Below, in pieces: positions 42,818-52,321 of a stretch of 64,000 nt of DNA; position 1 is the stretch's first letter, and each line of letters starts with the position of its first letter. Made by a program: the position numbers and the translations under genes. The notes under the pieces are model-generated. The model was not told where the DNA came from. It did no database searches and saw only the letters and a program-made list of their open reading frames with translations. Origin of the DNA: VXYL01 sp965116935 (GTDB lineage Bacteria; Pseudomonadota; Gammaproteobacteria; Pseudomonadales; Azotimanducaceae); NCBI GenBank assembly GCA_965116935.1, contig OZ220737.1, positions 3,968,001-4,032,000 on the forward strand, read 5' to 3'.

Positions 42818-42833
42818 GGGAGCGCGATGCCGC

Positions 42834-43463
42834 CTACCCCCAACGATCCCAATGCACCGTCTGTTCCACGGGCAGCCGGGTGACCGGGCCGAACTTGCCC
42901 ATCGGGTACCCCACCGGAATCAGGCAAAAGGCTTCGACGTTGTCCGGCAACGCCAGCACCTCACGCGCCGCTTCCCGATTGGCGAGCCCCAAGGTGGTGG
43001 GCGCGGCACCGAGCCCCAGCGCGCGCGCCGCCAAGAGCAGGTTCTGCACCGCCGGCCAGATGGAGCCGCCGCCCATCGCCTGGCCGGCGGCGACGGGGCG
43101 CTCGAACTCGTAGCAGGCGATGACCAGTGCCGGGATGTCCTGCATATGCTCGGCTTGCCACAGCACCGACTTCAGCATCCGCGCTCGCTTGTCCGCGTCT
43201 TGATGCGGCAGCGCGCCGGCTCGCCCCGAATCCGGTGCCGCGTAGGCCGTCACCGCCGTCTTGTTGAGCGCTGCCAGCTTCGCCCGCTGCTCCGCATCGC
43301 GGACGATGATCCAGCGTGCGCCTTGCGCGTTGGAGCCTGTCGGTGCCTGGTTGGCGGCATCGATGAGTTTCAGCAGCGTCTCCTCCGGCACCGGAGTTGG
43401 CGTGAGCCGCCGCATGGCACGGCAGTTGTACATCGTTTCGAAAACGCCCATTTCGTCGGCCAC
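42834..43463 (-). CDS. Nitroreductase family protein
   Basis: A 209-residue FMN-dependent oxidoreductase. The N-terminal CRAMRRLTPTPVPEE and ANQAPTGSNAQGARWI form the flavin pocket. GGGSIWPAVQNLLLAARALG is the central helix, and VGYPMGKFGPVTR is near the end. The GTG at 43463 is preferred because GGGAG precedes it; the frame extends to 43502. Substrates of the family range from nitroaromatics to quinones and halogenated phenols. Confidence 0.87.
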   Translation of the reverse strand: MADEMGVFETMYNCRAMRRLTPTPVPEETLLKLIDAANQAPTGSNAQGARWIIVRDAEQRAKLAALNKTAVTAYAAPDSGRAGALPHQDADKRARMLKSVLWQAEHMQDIPALVIACYEFERPVAAGQAMGGGSIWPAVQNLLLAARALGLGAAPTTLGLANREAAREVLALPDNVEAFCLIPVGYPMGKFGPVTRLPVEQTVHWDRWG

Positions 43464-43599
43464 GCCTTGACTCCCATATGCGATTTGACTGCCGTTCAAC
43501 ATAGCACGGCGCAGGCGCGACTTGGATCAGAAGGCGCGTGGGTGCCGCATCCGGTATAGTCGGGCGTTTGCCATTCCATCCTCTTCAAGGAGCGAATCC

Positions 43600-45294
43600 A
43601 TGGCCCATTCCCTGATCATTTCCGGCGGCACGGTGGTTGATGGCAGCGGCGCTGCGCCCAAGCGCGCCGATGTCGCGGTCGACGACGGACGCGTCAGCCG
43701 CATCGGCGATCTTTCGGGTGCAGAGGCGGCCGAGACCATCGACGCCAGCGGGAAGATCGTCACCCCGGGCTTCGTCGATCTGCACACGCACCTCGATGCC
43801 CAGATCGGCTGGGATCCGGAGATGCGGCCGAGTTCCTATCACGGCGTCACCACGGCGCTGATCGGCAACTGCGGCGTCACGTTCGCGCCCTGCGGCAAGG
43901 ACAACCGGCGCTATCTGGCGGAACTCATGGAGGCGGTGGAGGACATCGCCGCCGACGCCATCATGGACGGCCTGCCCTGGAACTGGACCACCTTCGGCGA
44001 ATATCTCGACTGCGTGCAGTCACTTAGGCCCACCCTCAACGTGGTGGGCATGTGCGGCCACTCGGCCATTCGCTTCGAGGCCATGGGCGACAAGAGTTGC
44101 GACGAAGGCGTGCAGGCGGACGAGCGCGAACTCAAGCGCATCGTCGAACTCGTCAAGGAATCCGTCGAAGGCGGCGCGGCTGGCTTCTCCACCTCCCGCT
44201 TCTTGGGCCACCGCGTCCCGGACGGTCGCCTCACCCCCGGAACTTGGGCCGATCCCCGCGAAACCCGCGCTATTCAGCAAGCCGTGGTCGACGCCGGAGG
44301 TCGCGGCGGGATGTTCCAGGTGGCGCCGGACATGCGCACGCGCTACGACATCGAACGACAGATGTTCGAGACCGGTGCCGAGATCGGCTGTCAAGTGCTG
44401 TTTTCGGGCGGCACGGGTCCGGATGGCGACGGTGGCGTCGCGCGCTGGGCCGAGTTCTTCGAGCGCAACAACACCGATGGGAAGCGCGTCACCGGGATCT
44501 GCCATACCCGACCGAGCGGTTCCTTCTTCGGCCTTGCCCAGCAGGCGTTCCTGCGCACCCTCGCGTGGCGGGAACTGATGAAGCTGCCGTCGATAGCCGA
44601 CCGGGTGGCTGCACTCAAGGACCCTGCCACCCGCGAGAAGCTGGTGACGGAAGCGAAGGAAAACGGCGGTTTCGGCGAGGTGGCGCGCATTCTGCACCCG
44701 ATGGGCACCAACGAATTCCCGGACTTCGATCTTGAGAACAACCGCAACCTGCAGAAACTGGCCGACGACGCCGGCAAGGACCCGGTGGATGTCTATGTCG
44801 AGCGCCTGATCGCCTCGGAAGGCAAGGAACTTTGGAACCTGTGGGCCTTCGGCGGCGCGCTTGAGAACCAGTGGAACTACATGCGCCTGCCGCATGTCGT
44901 GCCGATGCTCGGCGATGCCGGCGCCCACGTCGGCCAGTTCACCGACGCCGATTCCCCGACCTTCCTGCTCGGCGAACTCACCCGCGACCGCGGCGTGTAC
45001 TCGCTCGAGGAGGCGGTGCACCGCATCTCCGGCAAGTCCGCTGAGGTGCTCGGGCTCAAGGAGCGCGGCGAACTGCGCGAGGGCTGGCACGCTGACATCA
45101 ACGTCATCGACTACGAGAACCTCACCTCCTGCCACCCCGAGTACGTCAACGACTTCCCCCACAACGGCGGTCGCCTCGTGGTCAAGAGCCGTGGCTACGA
45201 CGCAACGCTGGTGGCCGGCAAGGTCGTGATCCAAAACGGCCAGTACACGGGCAGCCGCCCCGGCGAAGTGATCCGGGAGTTCATCCGGGGGTAG
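43600..45294 (+). CDS. N-acyl-D-amino-acid deacylase family amidohydrolase (paralogue)
   Basis: A 564-residue amidohydrolase paralogous to the gene at 1712-3403: LHTHLDAQIGWDP, IGNCGVTFAPCG and GDAGAHVGQFTDADSP align with it. Metal-binding His and the bridging Cys are retained. AAGGAG precedes the ATG at 43600. The substrate may differ from that of the paralogue, since the central region (FQVAPDMRTRYDIERQ) is divergent. It stands alone between the nitroreductase and an accessory cluster. Confidence 0.85.
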   Translation: MAHSLIISGGTVVDGSGAAPKRADVAVDDGRVSRIGDLSGAEAAETIDASGKIVTPGFVDLHTHLDAQIGWDPEMRPSSYHGVTTALIGNCGVTFAPCGKDNRRYLAELMEAVEDIAADAIMDGLPWNWTTFGEYLDCVQSLRPTLNVVGMCGHSAIRFEAMGDKSCDEGVQADERELKRIVELVKESVEGGAAGFSTSRFLGHRVPDGRLTPGTWADPRETRAIQQAVVDAGGRGGMFQVAPDMRTRYDIERQMFETGAEIGCQVLFSGGTGPDGDGGVARWAEFFERNNTDGKRVTGICHTRPSGSFFGLAQQAFLRTLAWRELMKLPSIADRVAALKDPATREKLVTEAKENGGFGEVARILHPMGTNEFPDFDLENNRNLQKLADDAGKDPVDVYVERLIASEGKELWNLWAFGGALENQWNYMRLPHVVPMLGDAGAHVGQFTDADSPTFLLGELTRDRGVYSLEEAVHRISGKSAEVLGLKERGELREGWHADINVIDYENLTSCHPEYVNDFPHNGGRLVVKSRGYDATLVAGKVVIQNGQYTGSRPGEVIREFIRG

Positions 45295-45334
45295 TTGCGT
45301 GACTTGACGGACCGCTCCCGTGTGCTGATGCAAA

Positions 45335-45845
45335 ATGTTCGAGCGGCTTGTGCTTGCCGGTTCGAGACCGAGGTCTATTCGCTTGGACACTCGGGCCGGC
45401 AGGCCTGTCGCCAACGAGCAATCGTTGCCGCCTGACAATCAGGCGATCGCCATATTTGAGGGGCTTCGGAAGCAGCACGGACAATGGCGTTTGCGCAAAG
45501 GAATCCTGCGGAACGTACAACTGCTTCGGGCATGTGTGGGCAAGCCGCAGGACATGCATCTTTGAGTCAGGCGAGGTGAGGAGAATACTCGAAGAGGACG
45601 AGTACGTGAAAATCGACCTCAAGCAGGCGGTCGGTGGCGATGTCGTAACATACGTCCATGCTGAAAGCAGGGACGTATGGCACGCGGGTGTGATCGAGTT
45701 GAGGGAACTCACGGGCGGTGGTGTCGTCCCGTGGGTGCTTAGCAAGCTCGACGCGTCGAAGGGAGAGGTATTTCACCCGATTGATGACGTGCATGCCTCC
45801 TTCGCGTGGGAGAGAGAGATTTGGACGGACCGACCTCAGCAGTAG
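45335..45845 (+). pseudogene. Cys-His hydrolase-like protein, frameshifted
   Basis: The ATG at 45335 encodes an N-terminal part (ANEQSLPPDNQAIAIFEGL, QWRLRKG). The frame shifts at about 45503. The rest runs in a second frame (CGTYNCFGHVWASRRTCIFE, GGDVVTYVHAE, WHAGVIEL, PWVLSKLDASKGEVFHP) to 45845. Removing one base near 45503 joins them into about 170 residues. The conserved Cys in YNCFGH, His in WHAGV and spacing resemble NlpC/P60- or papain-like folds, but the family is not firmly recognised. It heads a coupled three-gene cluster. Confidence 0.6.
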
Positions 45846-46354
45846 TCGTCCTGTCGGAGAAGGAAGTCGCTCGATTCTTGGGTGAATCTGCGATGCTGGC
45901 CACGACGGAGGCTCTTGAAAGATGCGTCCTATCCGACGCTGCTTTCCGAGAGCTACGAGACCGGATCGAGTCGGCAGTTCTTTCGGTTGTAGATGTCGAG
46001 GCATTTGTCGACAGGCTCTTGATGGAGTTCCGACCGGGTCGGGCCTTCTATGGAGACAAGGTGCTTGCCCTCGTTGCATTGGTGCTGGAGACTGGGCCAG
46101 AGCCGTTCGCAAGCCAGTTTCTTGATGAACTGGCATCCCTTGAATGTGCAGAGATTCCTTTGGCATCCCGCATGGCTCGGCGGGTTTTGCTTCGGCGAAA
46201 GCCGTTCTTTCCAAGCACAGCCATTCGTACTGAGGTGATTTCCGGTCCAGTTTACGGGGCTGACGAAATCTTGGTGGAGACGACCATCGGGTCTGACGAG
46301 AAACCGCTCCAGGACCGCTCAGTCACCATGAATTTCCTGAATCTGGCTGCGTGA
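45806..46354 (+). CDS. Hypothetical protein, middle gene of three-gene cluster
   Basis: Up to 182 residues. The frame opens at GTG 45806 inside the previous gene; TTG 45821 behind GGAGAGAG is a better start. It is helical and acidic in the first two-thirds (DVEAFVDRLLMEF, DKVLALVALVLETG), then a beta-rich end (RTEVISGPVYGADEILVE). No family is recognised. Its stop overlaps the start of the next gene (TGATG), so translation is coupled. Confidence 0.6.
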   Translation: MGERDLDGPTSAVVVLSEKEVARFLGESAMLATTEALERCVLSDAAFRELRDRIESAVLSVVDVEAFVDRLLMEFRPGRAFYGDKVLALVALVLETGPEPFASQFLDELASLECAEIPLASRMARRVLLRRKPFFPSTAIRTEVISGPVYGADEILVETTIGSDEKPLQDRSVTMNFLNLAA

Positions 46355-46767
46355 TGGCGAAGCTTGAACTCTTCCTCGTCGCAGAAGGCGTTTCGGTCGA
46401 TCAGACGACCAATAGTGTCAGTGCCTTCAATGTGCTGGAAACTCTGCCGTTGAAGGAGGGAAAGCCGGACGTCATTCCTCGTTGCGTAGCTTTCTCTCTG
46501 TGGCAGATGGAGCCTTCGGATATCGGGAAGGATTTTCAGGTAATGCTGCGCATCCATCGTCCTGGTGCCGAACTAGAGGAATTTCCTTCGAACGTTACGG
46601 CGAGTACGTCACGGCATCGGGTGTTTACCCGGATTGTCGGGCTGCCCCTGGAACAGGCGGGAACCTTGAAAATTCGAGGTGCTACTCAACGGAGCCCAAG
46701 TCGGAGAGCACGCGGTGGAAGTGGTCGAGGCATCGCCGTTGGCTGATCCCGACCGACGTTGGGCTTG
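46354..46767 (+). pseudogene. DUF6941-like protein, frameshifted near its end
   Basis: The ATG at 46354 opens MAKLELFLVAEGVSVDQTTN and SAFNVLETL, with PRCVAFSLW and FQVMLRIHRPGAEL, a pattern I associate with DUF6941. Around AAAA at 46669-46672 the frame is lost. In the next frame the protein continues FEVLLNGAQVGEHAVEVVEA to a TGA at 46765-46767. One surplus A explains the break. Function unknown. Confidence 0.65.
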
Positions 46768-46817
46768 ATCGGCCCAGTTAAATGCTCGACTATCCGCTCT
46801 TGAACCTGAATTGCCTT

Positions 46818-46842
46818 GATACTGTACGAAAACGCATGTATC
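46818..46842. promoter_or_regulatory. Palindromic operator-like site upstream of imuA
   Basis: GATAC at 46818 and GTATC at 46842 bracket TGTACGAAAACGCAT, an imperfect 25-bp palindrome 38 bases upstream of the imuA start. imuA operons are normally LexA-controlled. The site keeps CTGT on one side but lacks ACAG at the canonical spacing, so it would be a divergent LexA box at best. Confidence 0.4.
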
Positions 46843-46879
46843 GTGCCTTGTCCCTGTATGAAAGAACAGAGGACAAGGC

Positions 46880-47566
46880 ATGGAGGTGCGATTTCTTTCC
46901 GACCTTCTCCGTCGGGGGCGGCTGTCGCAGTGCTCGTGGGGCGAGGATTGCCTCGCCACCGGCTTTCCCGAGCTTGATGATGAACTGCACGGAGGCTGGC
47001 CGCGTGCCGGCCTTGGCGAACTGCTCTGCGCGGCGAGTGGCATTGGCGAACTGCGGCTTCTGGCACCGGCTCTCAAGGGGCTCTCTGAGAGCGAGAATCG
47101 CTGGATCGTCTGGATCAATCCGCCGCACGTTCCCTATGCACCGGCGCTAGAGCGGCTTGGCATCGACCTTGGCAAGGTGCTGCTGGTCTTTCCGAAGGAT
47201 CATACCGAAGCGCTGTGGGCGTTCGAGCAAGCCCTTGCCACCGCCTCCTGCTGCGCGGCGCTCGGCTGGCTGAGCGAATCGCGGCTGCGCTTTGCCGACA
47301 TTCGCCGTCTGCAACTGGCGGCGCGCAAGGGCAGTGCCTGGGCGACGCTGTTCCGTCCCGCATCGGCTGCCGGCCATGCATCCCCTGCAGAACTGCGCAT
47401 CGAGGCCACGTCCCTGCCTTCGCCGCCGGCAAGCCGCCTGCGGCTTGACATTCGCAAGCGTCGGAGCGGCTGGCCGGTAGAGGGAATCGAGGTGGAACTC
47501 GAGGCTCCACTTGGGCGGGGAGAAGCAGTCAGGCTGTCGCTGGTGCCGGCCGCCGAATCTGCCTGA
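46880..47566 (+). CDS. imuA: ImuA, SOS mutagenesis RecA-like protein
   Basis: A 228-residue ImuA, a RecA-related accessory factor of the DnaE2 mutasome. GFPELDDELHGGWPRAGLGELL matches the RecA-like core start, where a degenerate nucleotide loop is normal for ImuA. NRWIVWINPPHVPYAPAL and LRLADIRR-type segments fit the family. AGAGGA lies before the ATG. The start of imuB follows 11 bases after the stop. Confidence 0.9.
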   Translation: MEVRFLSDLLRRGRLSQCSWGEDCLATGFPELDDELHGGWPRAGLGELLCAASGIGELRLLAPALKGLSESENRWIVWINPPHVPYAPALERLGIDLGKVLLVFPKDHTEALWAFEQALATASCCAALGWLSESRLRFADIRRLQLAARKGSAWATLFRPASAAGHASPAELRIEATSLPSPPASRLRLDIRKRRSGWPVEGIEVELEAPLGRGEAVRLSLVPAAESA

Positions 47567-47577
47567 TCCAAAGAGCC

Positions 47578-48999
47578 GTGCCGATGGCGAACGAGCGTTG
47601 GCTGGGCGTGCATTTCCCCCGCCTGAAGCTGGAGGTGTGCATTCGCCGGCTGACGGGCGATGCCGAGGTCCCTGTCGTGCTCGTCGAAGACGGCAAGGTA
47701 CTGGCGCTGAACGATGCCGCCTTGGCGGCTGGCGTCTTGCCAGGCTCTTCGCAGGCGACGGCTGTGGGCATCTGCGCGGACATCGTCTGCTGCCGGCGCG
47801 ACGCTTCGGCAGAAGATGCCCGCCTCGGCCTCTTGGCCGAACTTGCTTGGCGCTTTACCTCCCATGTCAGCTTGGCCGAGGCGGATGGATTGCTGCTCGA
47901 AGTGGGTCGCAGCCTGCGTCTGTTCGGCGGTTTGGCGGCGCTTTGCGAGGAAGTGGAGGTGCTCTATCGGGGGCTGGGTCACGAGCTGCGGCTGGCAGCG
48001 GCGGATACGCCGCTGGCCGCCACGGTGCTGGCGCGGGCCGGCACTTCGTCGCTTCAGACCGTCCCGCTCGCTTGCACGCATCTGGAGCCGGATGCGATCG
48101 AGCGATTCGCCAACATGGGCATCATGAGCTTGGGGCAGGTGCTTGCGTTGCCGGCGGCGGAACTCGGTCAGCGCTTCGATCCCGAGCTCCTCGCCTATCT
48201 GGACCGGCTTGTGGGACGCGTCCCGGACCCGCAAGACCTCCTCGTGCCAACCGAAACCTTCGCCTCGGTCGTGCATCTCGTCAGTTCCGTGCAGGACGGC
48301 AATGCGCTCCTGTTCCCGGTGCGGCGGCTGGCTGGCGAACTGGCTTCCTGGCTCGCATCCCGCCGTCTGGGCGCCAGCGAGATCGTCTGGACCTTCACCG
48401 CACTGCACGGCGAGGAAGCCTCCCTTGCCGTGCGCTTCGCCCGTCCGCGCAGCGATGCCGGGGCGCTGTTCGACCACACTCGGCTCAGCTTCGAGGGATT
48501 CCGTCCGCCTTCGGAGGTGATGAGCGTCTCGCTCAAGGCGGAGTCTCTGCGGCTCCTCAAGGCCGTCACCCGGTCGCTGTTGCCAGAGGTGCCGGGGGCT
48601 GGAATTCATGCCGATTCCGTTGCGCTCGAACTCGTGGACCGTCTGGCGGCAAGGCTCGGCGAGGATGCCCTGCACGGCATTCGGATGGCGGACGATCACC
48701 GCCCGGAAAGGGCTTGGAGCATCCGCCATGTGCGGCAGATGCACGGCAAGGGTGGGCGGCCCCGGCAAGGCACGCTGCCGGTGCGGCCCATTTGGCTCAT
48801 GCCGACACCGGAGCCGGTGCGAAGGGGCGACTTCACTCTCCTCGGCGAATGCGAACGCATCGAGACCGGCTGGTGGGACGGTGCCGTGGCACGGGACTAC
48901 TTCGTCGCCACGGCACGGGATGGCCGGCAATGCTGGCTCTTTCGGGAAGAGAAAGGCGACGAGAAAGAAAGGTGGTTCCTGCATGGCTACTTCGCCTGA
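47578..48999 (+). CDS. imuB: ImuB, catalytically inactive Y-family polymerase homologue
   Basis: 473 residues (GTG 47578; ATG 47584 also possible). The Y-family fold begins WLGVHFPRLKLEV, but the first catalytic Asp motif is missing, as is usual in ImuB, which is a hub linking DnaE2 with the clamp. Palm, fingers, thumb (IMSLGQVLALPAAELGQRF) and little-finger regions are recognisable. The last 17 bases overlap dnaE2. Confidence 0.92.
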   Translation: MPMANERWLGVHFPRLKLEVCIRRLTGDAEVPVVLVEDGKVLALNDAALAAGVLPGSSQATAVGICADIVCCRRDASAEDARLGLLAELAWRFTSHVSLAEADGLLLEVGRSLRLFGGLAALCEEVEVLYRGLGHELRLAAADTPLAATVLARAGTSSLQTVPLACTHLEPDAIERFANMGIMSLGQVLALPAAELGQRFDPELLAYLDRLVGRVPDPQDLLVPTETFASVVHLVSSVQDGNALLFPVRRLAGELASWLASRRLGASEIVWTFTALHGEEASLAVRFARPRSDAGALFDHTRLSFEGFRPPSEVMSVSLKAESLRLLKAVTRSLLPEVPGAGIHADSVALELVDRLAARLGEDALHGIRMADDHRPERAWSIRHVRQMHGKGGRPRQGTLPVRPIWLMPTPEPVRRGDFTLLGECERIETGWWDGAVARDYFVATARDGRQCWLFREEKGDEKERWFLHGYFA

Positions 49000-51900
49000 A
49001 TCCTTCGCCGAGCTGCACGCCGTTTCCAACTATTCCTTCCTGCGCGGCGCATCGCACCCGGAGGAGATCGTGCAGGCGGCCCATGCACTCGGCTACCGCG
49101 CCATCGCCATCACCGACGAATGCTCTGTTGCCGGCGTCGTCAAGGCGCACATGGCGGCACAGGAACTCGGCATCAAGCTCATCGTCGGGGCTGAATTCCA
49201 CTTGGAAACCGGTGCCCATCTCGCCTTGCTTGCGCCCACCCGAAGCGCCTACGGACAGCTCTCGACGCTCATCACCCGCGCCCGCCGCCGGGCGCCGAAG
49301 GGCGAATACCAACTGACGGTGGACGACCTCGCCATCGCCCAGGAATGCCTGGCACTGTGGATTCCGGGCACAGGCCCGTTCCCGGACGTGTTCGAAGCCG
49401 GCAGGGCGGTGCAGAGCCGCTGCGGCAAGGATTTCTGGATTCTGCTCGAACTCTTCCGCGAGCAGGACGATCTTGAACGCGCCGCCCGTGCCCTCACGCT
49501 CTCGACCCGCCTTGGCGTCAAGGTGGTGGCGAGCAACGGTGCCGTCATGCATGTCGCCGAGCGCAAGCCCTTGCAGGACGTGCTCACCGCCGTGCGGCTG
49601 AAGTCGAGCGTGCACGAGCTTGGCACCGAGCTGCACCAGAACCGCGAGCGCCACTTGAAGCCCGTGACCACCCTGCTCGAAATCTATCCGCAAGAGATGC
49701 TCTTCGAGGCCGCCGCCATTGCCGATCGCTGTCACTTCTCCATGAATGAGCTCCGCTACGAATACCCCCGCGAACTGGTGCCGATGGGCTTCTCCCCGGG
49801 CGCCTGGCTCAGGCGGCTCACGGAAGAGGGGGCGGCCAAGCGCTGGCCCGACGGGATTCCGGCGCATGTTCAGGAACTGATCGAGAAGGAACTGGCCCTC
49901 ATCGCAGAGCTTCGCTACGAATTCTTCTTCCTCACGGTGGAAGACATCGTCCGCTTCGCTCGCAGCCGCAACATCCTCTGCCAGGGCCGAGGTTCCGCCG
50001 CCAATTCCACCGTGTGCTATTGCCTCGGCATCACCGAGGTCGATCCGGCGCGGATGCATCTGTTGTTCGAGCGCTTTGTTTCCAAGGAACGCAACGAACC
50101 GCCGGACATTGACGTCGATTTCGAGCACGAGCGGCGCGAGGAGGTGATCCAGTACATCTACGCCAAGTACGGCCGCCATCGGGCCGCCCTCGCCGCCACG
50201 CTCATCACCTACCGGCTGCGCAGCGCCATCCGCGATGTCGGCAAGGCGCTCGACTTCGATGCCTCGCTGCTCGAAGTGCTGGCGAAATCCATGGCCTGGT
50301 GGGACGACAAGAGCGAACTCGCCAAGCGCTTCGTCGCCTCCGGAATCGACCCCAAGAGCCGCCCGGTGCGACAATTCCTGCATCTGGTGCGCGCAATCGT
50401 CGGCTTTCCACGCCACCTCTCGCAGCATGTGGGCGGCTTCGTCATCTCGGCGGGGCCGCTGGCGGAACTCGTGCCCATCGAGAACGCGGCGATGGAGGAT
50501 CGCACCGTCATCCAGTGGGACAAGGACGATCTCGAATCCCTGGGCCTCTTGAAGGTGGACGTGCTCGGCCTCGGCATGCTTACGGCCATTCGCAAGGCGT
50601 TGGCCATGCTCGGGAAGCCGCCGTCGGCCATGGCGCACATTCCGCCGGAAGACCCCGCCACCTACGCCATGCTGCAAAAGGCCGACAGCGTCGGCGTCTT
50701 TCAGGTGGAGTCCCGGGCGCAGATGTCGATGCTGCCGCGGCTGAAACCAGAGAACTACTACGACCTCGTGATCGAGGTGGCCATCGTCCGACCGGGGCCG
50801 ATTCAGGGCAACATGGTGCATCCGTATTTGCGCCGCCGCCGAGGCGAAGAGGAGCCGGACTATTCGAGCAAGGCGGTGGAGAGGGTGCTGGAACGCACCC
50901 TCGGCATCCCCATCTTCCAGGAACAGGTGATCGAGCTCGCCATGGTGGCCGCTGGCTTCACGGCGGGGGAGGCAGACGGCCTGCGCCGCGCCATGGCGGC
51001 GTGGAAGCGGCGCGGTGGGCTCGAAAAGTATGAGCGCAAGCTCATCGATGGGATGCTCGAGCGCGGCTATGAGCAGGAATTCGCCGAGCGGGTGTGGGGG
51101 CAAATCCGGGGCTTCGGCGAATACGGCTTCCCGGAATCGCACGCCGCCAGCTTCGCCCTTCTGGTTTATGTCTCCGCCTGGCTCAAGTGCCACCATCCGG
51201 CGGTGTTCTGCTGTGCGCTCCTCAACAGCCAGCCGATGGGGTTCTACACGCCATCGCAGCTCGTGCAGGATGCCAGGGCGCATGGGGTGGAGGTGCGAGG
51301 CGCCGATGTGCAGGCGAGCGGCTTCGGCTATCGGATCGAGTCCGGGGCGATCCGGGTCGGCTTGAGGCAAGTGAAGGGGCTGCACGAAGAAGCCGCACAG
51401 CGCATCGAGTCGCAGCAGCCGTTTCGAGACATCGACGATTTGGCACGCCGCGGACACCTCGAAGCCAGGGAACTGACGGTGCTGGCCCGTGCCGGGGCAC
51501 TCGAAAGCCTGAGCGGACATCGCCATCAGGCGCATTGGGACGCCGCCGGAGTCGCGCGCCCCACGCACCTGGAGACGGCGGCGAACGGTAAGCAAGCGCC
51601 GTATCGCACCGAGGTCGCGCTGTCAGCGCCGGCAGTGGGGCAGGAGATGCTTGCGGACTACCGCTATCTCGGCCTCACCCTGGGGCCGCACCCAATGGCA
51701 CTCCTGCGCTCCGCCAGCGAGTTCCGAGGCTGCCGCTCCGCCCTGGAACTCAAGGATTCCCGCAACGGCCAGTTCATCGAGGTGGCCGGCGTCGTCACCT
51801 GCCGCCAACGCCCAAGCGGCCCGTCCGGTGTCGTCTTCATGACCCTGGAAGACGAAACCGGCAACAGCAACATCGTGGTCTGGAATCGAGTCCTGCACGC

Positions 51901-52081
51901 CTTCCGCCCCGCCCTCCTGCAATCCCGCCTCATCGCGGTCAAGGGTGTAGTGGAACGCGAGGGAGAGGTAATCCACGTGCTGGCCGGCGAAGTGCGAAAC
52001 CTGAGCCACCTCCTCGCAGGACTTTCGGGCGACATGGAGGCCGCGGACCAAACGGCCTTCCGTTCTCGCAACTTCCATTGA
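48983..52081 (+). CDS. dnaE2: Error-prone DNA polymerase DnaE2
   Basis: A 1032-residue C-family polymerase for damage-induced mutagenesis. An N-terminal PHP domain (FAELHAVSNYSFLRGASHPE) is followed by the palm with the catalytic cluster PPDIDVDFEHERRE, the fingers (GLEKYERKLIDGMLERGY and SHAASFALLVY), and a C-terminal OB domain (VTCRQRPSGPSGVVFMTLED). DnaE2 lacks the clamp-binding tail of DnaE1. The start lies inside imuB, which ensures co-translation. Confidence 0.95.
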   Translation: MATSPESFAELHAVSNYSFLRGASHPEEIVQAAHALGYRAIAITDECSVAGVVKAHMAAQELGIKLIVGAEFHLETGAHLALLAPTRSAYGQLSTLITRARRRAPKGEYQLTVDDLAIAQECLALWIPGTGPFPDVFEAGRAVQSRCGKDFWILLELFREQDDLERAARALTLSTRLGVKVVASNGAVMHVAERKPLQDVLTAVRLKSSVHELGTELHQNRERHLKPVTTLLEIYPQEMLFEAAAIADRCHFSMNELRYEYPRELVPMGFSPGAWLRRLTEEGAAKRWPDGIPAHVQELIEKELALIAELRYEFFFLTVEDIVRFARSRNILCQGRGSAANSTVCYCLGITEVDPARMHLLFERFVSKERNEPPDIDVDFEHERREEVIQYIYAKYGRHRAALAATLITYRLRSAIRDVGKALDFDASLLEVLAKSMAWWDDKSELAKRFVASGIDPKSRPVRQFLHLVRAIVGFPRHLSQHVGGFVISAGPLAELVPIENAAMEDRTVIQWDKDDLESLGLLKVDVLGLGMLTAIRKALAMLGKPPSAMAHIPPEDPATYAMLQKADSVGVFQVESRAQMSMLPRLKPENYYDLVIEVAIVRPGPIQGNMVHPYLRRRRGEEEPDYSSKAVERVLERTLGIPIFQEQVIELAMVAAGFTAGEADGLRRAMAAWKRRGGLEKYERKLIDGMLERGYEQEFAERVWGQIRGFGEYGFPESHAASFALLVYVSAWLKCHHPAVFCCALLNSQPMGFYTPSQLVQDARAHGVEVRGADVQASGFGYRIESGAIRVGLRQVKGLHEEAAQRIESQQPFRDIDDLARRGHLEARELTVLARAGALESLSGHRHQAHWDAAGVARPTHLETAANGKQAPYRTEVALSAPAVGQEMLADYRYLGLTLGPHPMALLRSASEFRGCRSALELKDSRNGQFIEVAGVVTCRQRPSGPSGVVFMTLEDETGNSNIVVWNRVLHAFRPALLQSRLIAVKGVVEREGEVIHVLAGEVRNLSHLLAGLSGDMEAADQTAFRSRNFH

Positions 52082-52321
52082 CTGCCGACGGTGCAGCACA
52101 TTTTCATCAGCTAGATATTGAAGATTCGAGCCTCCACTCGCTCCCGAGCATCCCACACGACTCAATCCCGGCACCTATTCAAGCACTCGGCGCTTCCAAC
52201 AGCACTCGGCGTTTACGACACAACAACATTCCGTCCTACCCCTCCAAGGGGTGATGGCTGACAAGCCTTTCAGCCTTTTCCTACATATCTTCCGCTTGCG
52301 TCCGGCTACGGTTGCGTCGCA

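Noticed and set aside
46818..46842. Canonical LexA box before imuA
   Set aside because: CTGT is present but ACAG is absent at the required spacing; listed only as an operator-like palindrome.
47511..49316. A 601-codon forward frame through imuB
   Set aside because: Low-complexity Gly/Arg-rich peptide in the wrong frame of imuB.
48833..51595. A 920-codon open frame antisense to dnaE2
   Set aside because: GC-rich third positions of dnaE2 keep this frame open; the peptide shows no domain and dnaE2 is certain.
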